The notes under the pieces were generated by a model. It did no database searches. It saw nothing but the letters and a program-made list of their open reading frames with translations, and was not told where the DNA came from. From assembly GCA_026984775.1 (NCBI GenBank), contig JALSRM010000038.1, positions 1 through 54,945 of the forward strand: DNA of 54,945 nucleotides, read 5' to 3'. The position numbers and the translations under genes are program-made. Source of the stretch: Gammaproteobacteria bacterium (GTDB lineage: Bacteria; Pseudomonadota; Gammaproteobacteria; CAJXQU01). Shown here one piece after another: positions 41,117 through 50,567 of this stretch (position 1 is its first letter; each line of letters opens with the position of its first letter).

Positions 41117-42889
41117 ATGAAAGTCAACCATTGCTGGATAAGCGGAACCGCAATAAGGAACATTCTTTTTTTGTCCATGTTGTTTCTGTTCTCCATCGTC
41201 CACACTTCAGAGGCGGAAGAGATTGCAGCAACGTTGAGGATTGCGGGTTTTGAAACATACACGGATGCTGCAAAAGCGGTCAGAGATTTGCGGTCATCAG
41301 GTATCCCCGGAAGGGTCATGGCTGAATCTGACAGGCAGTCCTTTTATGTTGAGATTGGAAGGTATCATCGTTCCATCGACCTTTTCAGGATGCAGAGGAA
41401 ATTGCGGGAGAAAGGGTATCATAATCTCGAAATGCGGATTGCCGATCGTCCTCCGCTCAGGGCACGATTAATAAAGGATTGGGGTGAAATCGATGATTCA
41501 CTCAAAATGTCATCGGAGGAATTTGCAACGGGCCGGAAAGTTGCAAAAGATGAACCCGATCAGCTGTTGCTCGTCGAGGACGATCCATCCACATCTTCGG
41601 AAACGATCCGTAATACAGACACAAAGGCAAAAAAAGAGTACGGCATCAAGTTGTCGAATGCCGCGGTTGAAGTGGGGGTGCCATTTCAGAATATTCCACG
41701 AGCCAGTACGATCAATTACCTGCGAGGCGAGGCGCTTGCCTTCCGGCAATTCGGGCGGTGGGAGATCACGCTGAGCGGACGTTTTGATGCCCATCTCCAG
41801 ACCGGGACCCGAGGGTACACAGATGCCAAGCTGGATTATGGCGAGTCATTCCTTCGTTACCGTGGCCCATCCTACAGCTTGACGATAGGTGCCCAAAAAG
41901 TCATGTGGGGGCGGCTCGATTTTCTTCCTCCAAACGATCTCCTGAGTACCCGGGATTTTTCACGTATTGTCGCCGATGAGTTGCGTGATCAACGGCGTCC
42001 TTCGTTTGCCATTCGGTTGGAGAATTTTCTGGGTTCATTCAAGCTGGACACTCTGGTGATCCCGTTCTTTCGGAGTGCAGTGGTTCCAGAATTGGGAAGT
42101 GCCTGGTCACCCATCGATCGATACAGTGGACGAGTGTTGACAGGGCCGAATAATCCCTTGATGAACGAAATTGCAAGGCAAGGCCAAATCGAGGACCACG
42201 ATAGCGGTTTTGGTGGCGCCGGGATACGTCTCAGTCACATCGGAGACGGTTTTGACTACGGAATGACATTGCAACGTGGCAGACATTCCCTGCCCCATTA
42301 TGAAATCAATCACTCCTTGTTAGCAGCAACATTTTCCGGCGTTGATCCTGCGCTTTCCGTGGCCTCAATCAGAGAGCCGGCCATGATCGGCCTGCATCCT
42401 CTGACCTGGTCACTTGGCGCCGATGCCGGTTTTTCCGTTGCCGACGGTGTATTGCGGATCGAGGCTGCCTGGCTCTCAGATGTTCCGGTGACCCGGGCAG
42501 ATAATTTTCTCATGGAGACCGTGCAAAGCTTCAATTGGGGAGTAGGCTATGAATTTTATCCGGGTGATGCCAATCTGCGGATGAACGTGCAATTGATGAA
42601 TCGCTTTCTGAACCTTGGTGAGTTCGAGGTTATGGAAGATGAAATGGTTTGGGTGATCAACGGCGAGATCGAGAATATCCATGCACGGAACCGGTGGCGG
42701 GAGCGGTTGCGTTTCAACATTGGAGTTGCCCCTTACGATCTCTATCTCAACCCCGAGGTTGCCTATATCGGTCTGGAAAACAATGAGTTCTTCGTCGGCA
42801 TGAGGATCTTCGAAGGTGATATCGGCACACTGGGCCATGCATTCGATGATCATGATCTGATCACGGCAGGGTGGAGGTTGCGCTATTGA
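41117..42889 (+). CDS. Outer-membrane barrel protein with N-terminal SPOR domain
   Basis: This 590-residue exported protein has a signal peptide (about 1-34), then a SPOR-like domain at about residues 36-115 (ATLRIAGFETYTDAAKAVRDL), a low-complexity charged linker, and from about residue 180 an outer-membrane beta-barrel of alternating strands with the AQKVMWGRLDFLPPNDLLS segment seen in DUF1302-like barrels. SPOR domains bind denuded peptidoglycan. AAGGGAG lies close before the ATG. The stop overlaps the transporter start. Confidence 0.68.
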   Translation: MKVNHCWISGTAIRNILFLSMLFLFSIVHTSEAEEIAATLRIAGFETYTDAAKAVRDLRSSGIPGRVMAESDRQSFYVEIGRYHRSIDLFRMQRKLREKGYHNLEMRIADRPPLRARLIKDWGEIDDSLKMSSEEFATGRKVAKDEPDQLLLVEDDPSTSSETIRNTDTKAKKEYGIKLSNAAVEVGVPFQNIPRASTINYLRGEALAFRQFGRWEITLSGRFDAHLQTGTRGYTDAKLDYGESFLRYRGPSYSLTIGAQKVMWGRLDFLPPNDLLSTRDFSRIVADELRDQRRPSFAIRLENFLGSFKLDTLVIPFFRSAVVPELGSAWSPIDRYSGRVLTGPNNPLMNEIARQGQIEDHDSGFGGAGIRLSHIGDGFDYGMTLQRGRHSLPHYEINHSLLAATFSGVDPALSVASIREPAMIGLHPLTWSLGADAGFSVADGVLRIEAAWLSDVPVTRADNFLMETVQSFNWGVGYEFYPGDANLRMNVQLMNRFLNLGEFEVMEDEMVWVINGEIENIHARNRWRERLRFNIGVAPYDLYLNPEVAYIGLENNEFFVGMRIFEGDIGTLGHAFDDHDLITAGWRLRY

Positions 42890-45162
42890 GCAAAATGAAA
42901 CCCGTCAAGTCTCCACGTTTCAGCCTTCTTTTGCTGTTGATGATCACTCTGGCCGCTATCCCGGTGGCAATGACCATTACACCTAACAATGCCATGAAGC
43001 TGTATTTTCCGAAAGACTCGGAAACCATTCGTTTCGAGAGTGAGCTGCGACAACAATTCCCCCTCGATCAGGTCTTCATTCTCATTTTTCAAGGTGAAAA
43101 CCTGTTTACGGATGACTTCCTGTCGGCCATGGAACGTCTTACGGAAGCGTTGGAGGAAAGTCCCCTGGTGGAACGGGTGATCAATATCACTACCCAGGAA
43201 CACATCGAAGGCACTGAGGATGGTTTTATCGTCGAGCCGCTGCTCTCGGCTGAGGATGGAAGGGACCCTGATCAGCGTAAACGATGGGTTTTGTCAGATC
43301 GGTTTGCGCCCGGAATGACTGTCTCGACAGATGGTGAAGTGACTACGGTGATCGTACGGCCTGTGACAGAAGTCGTTGAAGATAGCCGCCAGGTTCTTGC
43401 ACTGGAAAAAATCATCCACGAACAGATCCACAGGCAAGGGCTAACAAACCGTTTTCATGGTTTGTCGGGGAACCTTGCACTGGACACCGCCATGTACGAC
43501 TCCATGATCCGGGACAACCTGCGGTTTGTTCCGGCCGGGATCACCATCGGGGTGTTCCTTTTGTGGTGGATGTTTCGTCGTTTTCTGCCGTTGTTGGTTA
43601 TGTTGGCCGTGGTCACCACCATCAATGCCTTTGCGCTTGCTGGAGTAGCCCTTTCGGGTGAGCCTTTCACCATGCCTTTGTCGATGGTCTCATCGGTGGC
43701 TACGGTCATGAGCATTGCGCTGCTTATACATCTCTATAATGCCCTGTTGTATTTTTCGAAACGTGGCCTGAAGGGCTGGGAGCGAGTGAAGGCGTCGATC
43801 ACCGAGATCAAAAAGCCGGTTTTTTATACAGTGATTACCACTGCGATCGGATTTGCCTCTCTTGGTTTCAGCCCACTTCCTCCTCTCAGGATCTTCGGCA
43901 TCGTTTGTGCCGCCACCCTGCTGATGTTGTATCTCATCACCTTGTACATAGTGCCGGCGATCTTTGCCGAATGGGACAAGGGATCTTGGGAGACACAGCA
44001 TAGCGGGATCAATGGTGTCGGCCTTCTGATTAGAAGATTTTCCCGGTTCGGCATACGCCATGCTGGGGTCACCTTGACCGTCATTGGTATGGTTCTGTTA
44101 CTCGGAATGAGCCAGTTGCCGAAACTCAAGGTCGAAACGGACACTTTTTTACAGTTCCCCCCCGATCATCCTTTTGTCACCAGTTCGGTCTTTCTGGAAG
44201 AAAATATCTCCGGTATCACACCGGTGGAGGTGATCTTCGATGGACCAGGTCGGGACGCCCTGAAAGCACCGGAAAGGCTGGGGGCCATCAAGACGTTCAT
44301 GGACAAGGCCAAGGCACTCGATGAAGTGGATTACGTCGTCGGTATGCCCCACATCATTGAGGAGATGAATTGGGCCTTTCATGGTGAAGATCCAGCCTTT
44401 CGCGTCATACCGGATCAACAGCGTCTAATCAGTCAGTATCTGTTCATCTACGATGGAAATGATCTGTTTGAATTGGTTGATCGGGAATTCCAACGCACTC
44501 GGGTAACCCTAAATCTCGACCTCCACGGTGCACGAGCTGTCCGGGCCAGCCTTTCCAGGCTCGAGGCGATCCTGGATTCTATTGATACGGATCTAAAATG
44601 GACGATCGCTGGACACGGTAAGTTGTTCACCGAACAGGAAAGGCTATTGATGTCGGGACAGTTCTACAGCGCCATCGGCGCCTTTGTGCTCATTTTTCTC
44701 TGTCTGCTTTATATCTGGCGTTCCGTGCCCGCGGCGTTATTGTGCATGTTACCCAATCTTGCCCCCATTGTGTTTGTGTTCATTGTCATGGCACTCTTGG
44801 GGATTCCAATCAATATGGCCACTGCGGTAGTCTCCTGTATGTTGCTTGGTATCGCGGTGGACGACACCATCCATCTTTATCAGGGGTATCAGTCCAGGGT
44901 GAAAAAAGGTCATAGTGCGGTGGTGGCATTGGCACGCACTTACGCAACCAGCGGCAAGGCGATCACGGCGACTACGTTCATCTTGTGTGCACAGTTTTTC
45001 TTCATGATCTTCTCGGACTTTTCTCCAACCTCGGAATTCGGCTTGATCGTGGCCGTAGGACTGGTCGCGGCATTGTTGTTTGATGTTTTGTTGTTGCCGG
45101 CCCTTCTTATTTTGGTCTCACAGCAAGCTGAGAAGAGGGTGGAACTGGTGACCTCTCAGTAA
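42886..45162 (+). CDS. RND/MMPL family transporter
   Basis: This 758-residue inner-membrane transporter has the RND layout of 12 transmembrane segments with two large periplasmic loops after segments 1 and 7. The second half contains GIAVDDTIHLYQGYQ, where the aspartates sit at the MmpL proton-relay position; the first half has no matching acidic residue (SIALLIHLY). The start is TTG 42886, chosen because GGAGG lies 8 bases upstream and the codon overlaps the preceding stop; ATG 42895 is an alternative. MMPL/HpnN-type relatives export lipids, so lipid or hydrophobic-acid transport with the LolA-like and barrel partners is inferred. Confidence 0.85.
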   Translation: MSKMKPVKSPRFSLLLLLMITLAAIPVAMTITPNNAMKLYFPKDSETIRFESELRQQFPLDQVFILIFQGENLFTDDFLSAMERLTEALEESPLVERVINITTQEHIEGTEDGFIVEPLLSAEDGRDPDQRKRWVLSDRFAPGMTVSTDGEVTTVIVRPVTEVVEDSRQVLALEKIIHEQIHRQGLTNRFHGLSGNLALDTAMYDSMIRDNLRFVPAGITIGVFLLWWMFRRFLPLLVMLAVVTTINAFALAGVALSGEPFTMPLSMVSSVATVMSIALLIHLYNALLYFSKRGLKGWERVKASITEIKKPVFYTVITTAIGFASLGFSPLPPLRIFGIVCAATLLMLYLITLYIVPAIFAEWDKGSWETQHSGINGVGLLIRRFSRFGIRHAGVTLTVIGMVLLLGMSQLPKLKVETDTFLQFPPDHPFVTSSVFLEENISGITPVEVIFDGPGRDALKAPERLGAIKTFMDKAKALDEVDYVVGMPHIIEEMNWAFHGEDPAFRVIPDQQRLISQYLFIYDGNDLFELVDREFQRTRVTLNLDLHGARAVRASLSRLEAILDSIDTDLKWTIAGHGKLFTEQERLLMSGQFYSAIGAFVLIFLCLLYIWRSVPAALLCMLPNLAPIVFVFIVMALLGIPINMATAVVSCMLLGIAVDDTIHLYQGYQSRVKKGHSAVVALARTYATSGKAITATTFILCAQFFFMIFSDFSPTSEFGLIVAVGLVAALLFDVLLLPALLILVSQQAEKRVELVTSQ

Positions 45163-45186
45163 TCACCCGGAACACGTTAACAGCGG

Positions 45187-46548
45187 TCAAGCCTCAGGGA
45201 TTTCCTGAAGGGTTTTCTGTCTTGAGGTGTGGATACGCCGGTTGATGGGATAGGAGATTAGCAAGGGGACGGCAAGGAAAATGAAGAGTGCCGGTACGGG
45301 ACCGAAGAGTAATCGGATGCCGGTGAGCGCCTGTTCTCCCTGCGCCACGTTCGGGACGTATCCGACCCATTGCAAAACCCAGCCGACGGAAACCGTGCCC
45401 AAGGTCCGCGTAATCTTGTCCGCCAGCCCATAGAGGCCATAATAGATCCCGGCATTGCGCTCCTGTTTGTGCCTCCGCGCATAATTGATCGCGTCCGGCA
45501 GCATGGCCCAGGGAACAACCCAGTGGGCGGCCATGCCCGCACCCACACAGATAAACAGCAGGCGAGTGAACAGCAATTGGTTCGGTTGGATCCAGAAACT
45601 GGCAAGAACAGCCAATGAAGTAAAAGTCATACCCAGGGCGTAGGCGATGTTTTTGTTCCAGCGTTCCGCAATCCACTTCCATAAGGGGATAAAGAACCCG
45701 ACAGTCACTAGCAATAGCATCATCAGTCCTGGAATGAGCGCCTTGTCGGTCTGTACCTGATAGAGGATGAAATAGACCAGTGTAGTCTGGAGCAAGGTCA
45801 GTCCGAGGCGGATGAGAGAAAATGCCGTGATCAGTATCAGGAATGGTCGGTTTTTCAACACACGGCTGGCCCCTTGAAGAAAGCCGACCTTGTGGCCTTG
45901 TGCCCCCCTCTCGGCCATGGGTTCTTGGAGTTTCCAGGCCAGAAAACCGATGGTGATCCCTGCGATCAACCCCAAAACACACGCGGCCATAGCGTAACCT
46001 GTATGGGGTTCTCCTGCTCCATTGAAAAGGGCAGGCATGAGAATGGCACCAGAGATATAACCCAGTAAAGCACCGATCGACATATAGGCCGCCAGGCTCG
46101 TGCGCTCATCGTAGTCCTCCGTCAGTTCCGTTCCCATGGCACTGTATGGGACAGAGACAATAGTGAAGAGGGTGTCGAACAAGATATAACTCAGTGCAAT
46201 CCAGAGAAATGCAGCGGTTGGTGACAGCCCATCAGGGATCATCCACAGGAAGACAAAAGAGAGCGCCAGAGGCAAGGTACCATAGACCAGAAAGGTGCGG
46301 CGACGACCGAAACGTCCGGGTTTGCTGTAGTCCGCATACCAACCGAACAGTGGATCATTGATGATATCCCAGATCTTGCCCACCAAGAGAGCGGTACTGG
46401 CCAGGGCCGGAGGGATCAGCGCCACATCGGTGTAGTAAACCATCAAGAAAAAACTGATCCCTGAGATCAGCGTCTGCATGCCAAAGGCACCCAAGGCATA
46501 GAGGGCTTTATGTGACCGTGGGAGGGCTTTGCTCGACATGGAGTCCAT
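45187..46548 (-). CDS. MelB/MFSD2-like (GPH) major facilitator
   Basis: This 453-residue protein has 12 transmembrane segments and the features of the glycoside-pentoside-hexuronide symporter family: KIWDIINDPLFGWYADYSKP at the cation site and GRRRTFLVYGTLPLA. Relatives include MelB and the lysophospholipid carrier MFSD2A. It begins 8 bases after the ligase fusion stop, so it is in the same operon. Beside a ligase for carboxylic acids, a lipid or fatty-acid-derivative substrate is more likely than sugar, but this is inference. It may start at ATG 46548 or 46539. Confidence 0.8.
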   Translation of the reverse strand: MDSMSSKALPRSHKALYALGAFGMQTLISGISFFLMVYYTDVALIPPALASTALLVGKIWDIINDPLFGWYADYSKPGRFGRRRTFLVYGTLPLALSFVFLWMIPDGLSPTAAFLWIALSYILFDTLFTIVSVPYSAMGTELTEDYDERTSLAAYMSIGALLGYISGAILMPALFNGAGEPHTGYAMAACVLGLIAGITIGFLAWKLQEPMAERGAQGHKVGFLQGASRVLKNRPFLILITAFSLIRLGLTLLQTTLVYFILYQVQTDKALIPGLMMLLLVTVGFFIPLWKWIAERWNKNIAYALGMTFTSLAVLASFWIQPNQLLFTRLLFICVGAGMAAHWVVPWAMLPDAINYARRHKQERNAGIYYGLYGLADKITRTLGTVSVGWVLQWVGYVPNVAQGEQALTGIRLLFGPVPALFIFLAVPLLISYPINRRIHTSRQKTLQEIPEA

Positions 46549-46556
46549 TACCGGAG

Positions 46557-49500
46557 TTATACGAAAAGATCGGAAGACTCTTGGGCTGGTTCTTTGGTTG
46601 CTGAGCTGCCAGAAACAGAATCCTGATCTGACAGAAACTCACGTACTTCGCGCCGCAAGACTTTACCGAGTGCGCTGCGAGGGAGTTCTTCCATGATCAC
46701 ATAATCGTCTGGCAGGGCTTTTTCTGCAACCCTGCTTTGCATGAATGCAGACAATTGTGTGATCCACTCACTCTCAGTATATTGATCCCGTTCAGTCCGG
46801 CGCAAGGAGACGGCCATGACTGCACACTGCCCCACCTGGACAAAAACCGCCTCCTTGATCGCCGGGTGTTCATGGATCACTTCTTCCACCAGTCGAGGAT
46901 AGATCACCTCCTCCTTTCGCCGGATGAGGTCTGCCTTTCTACCGAGGATGTGCAGATAGCCGTCGGCATCGATATACCCCACATCCTCATTGTGCAACCA
47001 GCCATTACGCAACACCTTGGCATTGAGTTCTGGCTGGTCGAGATAACCTTTGAACTGGGTTGGACTTTTGATCAGGATCTGGCCAATCTCACCTTGGGGC
47101 AGAGGTGTGTCATTTTCATCTGCGATGATCACCTGAACTTGTGCGACTGGTCGCCCAGCGGATGAAAGAATTGAATCCGGTGCCGGGCCATCATCCTGGA
47201 CATGTTCCCTGGCCGAAAGAGAGGCCACCGGCGGAAGACATTCGGCACAACCATAACCCTGTTGCAAAATGGGGCCGAAGCGGCCGAGTGCTTCACGTAG
47301 TTTTGCTACCGGCATCAGTTCTGAGCCGTAGATCAAATTATTGAGGGAAGGGAGATCGGCTTCAGGTTGATCGAGTAGATCGATGAGCAGGCTGGGGGTG
47401 GTGAAAAGCCGCATGATATTGTGTGCTTGGATAAGCCTGATGTAAGCGTCCACCGTGTAGGTTGGAGGCACCACCAGTGTATCACCGGAAAGAAACGTGG
47501 GTAGTAGCGTACCGCTGCCGGCTCCCGACATGGGGATCCCCACCAGAGTTTTCTCAGGCTGCTTGCTACGTGCAACCACATCCAGGTTCTTCAGGATGAG
47601 GCGCAGGCTGGTGAGAAACACCCCGTGAGTCGCTGTCAGGATCTTGGGTGTGCCCGTGGTGCCGGAGGTGAACCCAAGCATGGCGATATCGTCAGCCTTG
47701 ATCCGAGTCTGACAGTTCTGGGCAGGATAGGCGTTGAGCCACCGTTCATACGGCTCACCGGTCTTGATCCAGGGCATGCTTTCAATGATCGTGATGAGAC
47801 CCGAGTGTGTGAGTTTCGAGTCGTAGATGAAAAGCTCAGGCTTCATCCTTTCGATGGCCGACTGCAGCAATGAGGGTGTCACACTGGGAAGAAATGAGAT
47901 GGCAATGATACCGGTCTCGAAGCAGGCCAGCCGAATCTCGATCAGTTCACGATCATCTCTGACCAAAACGAAGATTCGGTCACCTTTCGTCAGGCCTTTG
48001 GCCTGTAATGCCTGAGCCAACCTGAGGGCACGGTTCTGCAGCTCGCCGTAGGTCAGTTGCTGATCCTCTGTAATCAGAGCCACCCGGTTTTTATAGCGTT
48101 TGAAGGCAGGGCGCAGGGCGTCACGAGGCGTATTATAGCGAGAGAGAATCCACAGGGCGATTTGGGTTCGCAGGATCGTACTTAAATTCCGGGCCATTTT
48201 TTGTACTCCGTTCGTTTCATCAGAAAATCCGTCCATTCGTTTTTCCGGCACTCGTGTTGCCGCCAATGCTGGCAGGAAGAAAATGGCGGCAAAGGCGTTG
48301 ACAAGAAACATAAAGGCGAGCAAAAGCCCCATGTCTGACTGGAACTTGAGATCAGAAAAGACCCAGCTGCCAACACTGACAAAAAGTGTCAGGGCTGTAA
48401 ATAGAGCGGCGACACCCCGTTCCTGCAGCGCTTGGTAGATGGCCTCCAGAAGGGGGTTTTCCCGGTGCATATGGCGCTGTATCGTGTCGAAGAGGTAGAT
48501 GCCATAGTCCACGCCGACGCCGACGCCTAATGCCACAACAGGCAAAGTGGAGACCTTCAGCCCGATACCCAAGATTGCCATCAAGGCATTGCACAGTATG
48601 GAAACCAAGGCCAAGGGTAGAAGAATACAGATGACCGCCGAAAAGCTGCGGAAGGTGAGCCAACAGAGCAGTCCCAGTGCACCGAAGATGGCGGCCAGCA
48701 TCTGTAACTCAGCCGCATCGACCGCCTCATTGGTTGCGGCCATGACACCTACATTTCCGGATGCCAGTTTGAATGTCATCTGCTCAGTGTTGTGCCGCTG
48801 GGCAAAGGTCTTGATCTTGCCGATGATACGGGCAATGGTTTCTCCCTGGTGGTCCCGGGTGAAGATCAGGATCTGCATGGCATTGCAAGAGGCGTCGATC
48901 AATCCGCTCGAGGTATCCAGTGATGTCGTATCCATGGCCAGCATGGCAGGATCTCTGGGCAGCGTCCGCATCTTGGGGTTGCCTTCATTCATCGCCGCAT
49001 TGACGGCTTTTGCAATACTGGCTGCCGAGACTACGCTCTGTACACCCGGATCCTGGCGCAGCCTGGATTCGAAGCGATCCATGGCGGACATCACCGAATA
49101 GTCCGTACAGGCGCTCTCCAGTCCGTGAGTTTGCACGATGACAGACAACACATCGACACCGATAGTGAAGGTGCCGGTGATGATCTGGTTGTCGATGTTG
49201 TAACGGGAGTCGGCGTGTAATTCAGGTGCTCCTTCACCCAGATCACCCGTTTTCAGATCCTGGGATTTCCATACGCCGAAAGCAAACAACAGAATCCCAC
49301 CGAGGAGAACGAAACGGGATCGATCAGACCTGGCCAGGCTGGCGCAGAACTGCCAAACAGGATCGAGCAAGGTATCAACGCGCATGGAGCGTGACAGCCT
49401 TGCAGTCGGGATATCCAGCCACGACAGCAACACCGGCAATAGAAGTTTGTTGGTCAAGATCATGAGGCCCACACCCAAGCTGGCGGTGATCCCTAATTCA

Positions 49501-50567
49501 CGTACGATCTCGATCTCGATGAACATGATGACCAGAAAACCGAGCGCATTGGTGGCCAGTGCCAAGGTGCCTGGAATGAACAACTCCCTGAAGGCACTGT
49601 TTGCCGCCTTCAGGCTGTCCTCACCCTGCAACCGTCGCAGGCGCCAGGCATTGGTCATCTGTACGGCATGAGAGACACCGATGGCGAAAATGAGGAACGG
49701 AACCAGAATCGACATGGGGTCGATACCAAAGCCCAGCAGTTGGAGGCTGCCCAGTAACCAGATCACAGGAATGATCGCGCAGAAGAGGGTCACAGCCGTC
49801 AGGGAGAGGGAGCGGGTAAACCCGTAAAGCAGCCATGAGATGATGACAAATGCCACAGCGAAAAAAAGCAATACACCACGGGTGCCAGCAGCAATGTCAT
49901 CGATCAGTTTGGTGAAACCAATGATGTGGACACCGGTGTGTTCATTCTCATATTTGTTGCGGATCTCTTCCAGCTGCTCCGCTACCTTGAATATATCCAG
50001 TTTTTCACCGGTATCCGGATCGATCTCTTGGAGTGTGGCACGGATCAAGGCACCGGTAAAATCAGTGGCGACGAGACGGCCGTATTCACTGGATTTCAGA
50101 ATATTTTGGCGGATGGTTTGTAGATCATCCTCACTGCCGGAATAGGTGTCGGGGATCACATTTCCAGCCGAGAATCCCAGTTCGGTGATTTCAACGTAGC
50201 GGGTGTTGGGCGTGAACAGCGAGGTGACACTGGTGCGATCAATACCTGGAATGAAAAAGATGTCGTCCGTTGCTTGTTTGAGGGTTTCCAGAAATTTCGG
50301 ATCGAGGATTGTTTTTCCATCTTTTCTCACCAGTGCCACGAGGATCCGGTTGCCACCACCAAACGTCTTGTGATACTCCATGAAGGTCTGCATGTACTCA
50401 TGCTCGAGCGGGATCATTTTGGTGAACCCGGCATCGATTTTGATTTGAGTGGCCGACCAGGCAAGGAAGAGGGTGATGAGAATGAATGCAGCCAATACCC
50501 AGCGACGTAAGGCAAAAATCTGCTCCGCGATTTTGGAAGTCACATGATCGCGTACGGTCATTTTCAA
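46557..50567 (-). CDS. Fusion of RND/MMPL transporter and acyl-adenylate ligase
   Basis: This single 1336-residue frame joins two complete proteins. Residues 1 to about 785 are an RND transporter: a first membrane segment near 21-43, a periplasmic loop, membrane segments from about 226, a second loop from about 440, and segments from about 617 with GVGVDYGIYLFD near 685, the MmpL proton-relay position. Residues 791-1336 are an ANL-family ligase: phosphate loop SGTTGTPK at 968-975, YGCAE with Glu1109, the DADGYLHILGRKADLI hinge, and the A10 lysine 1302 in SALGKVLRRE. All motifs look active. It overlaps the preceding lipoprotein gene in ATGA. The ligase should be cytoplasmic and activate a carboxylic acid as acyl-AMP or acyl-CoA next to the transporter. 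Confidence 0.82.
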   Translation of the reverse strand: MKMTVRDHVTSKIAEQIFALRRWVLAAFILITLFLAWSATQIKIDAGFTKMIPLEHEYMQTFMEYHKTFGGGNRILVALVRKDGKTILDPKFLETLKQATDDIFFIPGIDRTSVTSLFTPNTRYVEITELGFSAGNVIPDTYSGSEDDLQTIRQNILKSSEYGRLVATDFTGALIRATLQEIDPDTGEKLDIFKVAEQLEEIRNKYENEHTGVHIIGFTKLIDDIAAGTRGVLLFFAVAFVIISWLLYGFTRSLSLTAVTLFCAIIPVIWLLGSLQLLGFGIDPMSILVPFLIFAIGVSHAVQMTNAWRLRRLQGEDSLKAANSAFRELFIPGTLALATNALGFLVIMFIEIEIVRELGITASLGVGLMILTNKLLLPVLLSWLDIPTARLSRSMRVDTLLDPVWQFCASLARSDRSRFVLLGGILLFAFGVWKSQDLKTGDLGEGAPELHADSRYNIDNQIITGTFTIGVDVLSVIVQTHGLESACTDYSVMSAMDRFESRLRQDPGVQSVVSAASIAKAVNAAMNEGNPKMRTLPRDPAMLAMDTTSLDTSSGLIDASCNAMQILIFTRDHQGETIARIIGKIKTFAQRHNTEQMTFKLASGNVGVMAATNEAVDAAELQMLAAIFGALGLLCWLTFRSFSAVICILLPLALVSILCNALMAILGIGLKVSTLPVVALGVGVGVDYGIYLFDTIQRHMHRENPLLEAIYQALQERGVAALFTALTLFVSVGSWVFSDLKFQSDMGLLLAFMFLVNAFAAIFFLPALAATRVPEKRMDGFSDETNGVQKMARNLSTILRTQIALWILSRYNTPRDALRPAFKRYKNRVALITEDQQLTYGELQNRALRLAQALQAKGLTKGDRIFVLVRDDRELIEIRLACFETGIIAISFLPSVTPSLLQSAIERMKPELFIYDSKLTHSGLITIIESMPWIKTGEPYERWLNAYPAQNCQTRIKADDIAMLGFTSGTTGTPKILTATHGVFLTSLRLILKNLDVVARSKQPEKTLVGIPMSGAGSGTLLPTFLSGDTLVVPPTYTVDAYIRLIQAHNIMRLFTTPSLLIDLLDQPEADLPSLNNLIYGSELMPVAKLREALGRFGPILQQGYGCAECLPPVASLSAREHVQDDGPAPDSILSSAGRPVAQVQVIIADENDTPLPQGEIGQILIKSPTQFKGYLDQPELNAKVLRNGWLHNEDVGYIDADGYLHILGRKADLIRRKEEVIYPRLVEEVIHEHPAIKEAVFVQVGQCAVMAVSLRRTERDQYTESEWITQLSAFMQSRVAEKALPDDYVIMEELPRSALGKVLRREVREFLSDQDSVSGSSATKEPAQESSDLFV
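48195..48209 (-). promoter_or_regulatory. Internal ribosome-binding site and ATG at the ligase boundary
   Basis: GGAG (48209-48206 on the minus strand) is followed 8 bases later by an in-frame ATG (48197-48195), codon 791 of the fusion, exactly where the ligase domain begins. Initiation here would give a stand-alone 546-residue ligase, the normal size for the family. Confidence 0.55.

Noticed and set aside
45194-45982. 262-codon frame on the minus strand in another phase of the symporter gene
   Set aside because: The symporter frame has complete transmembrane and GPH motifs; this is a shadow frame.
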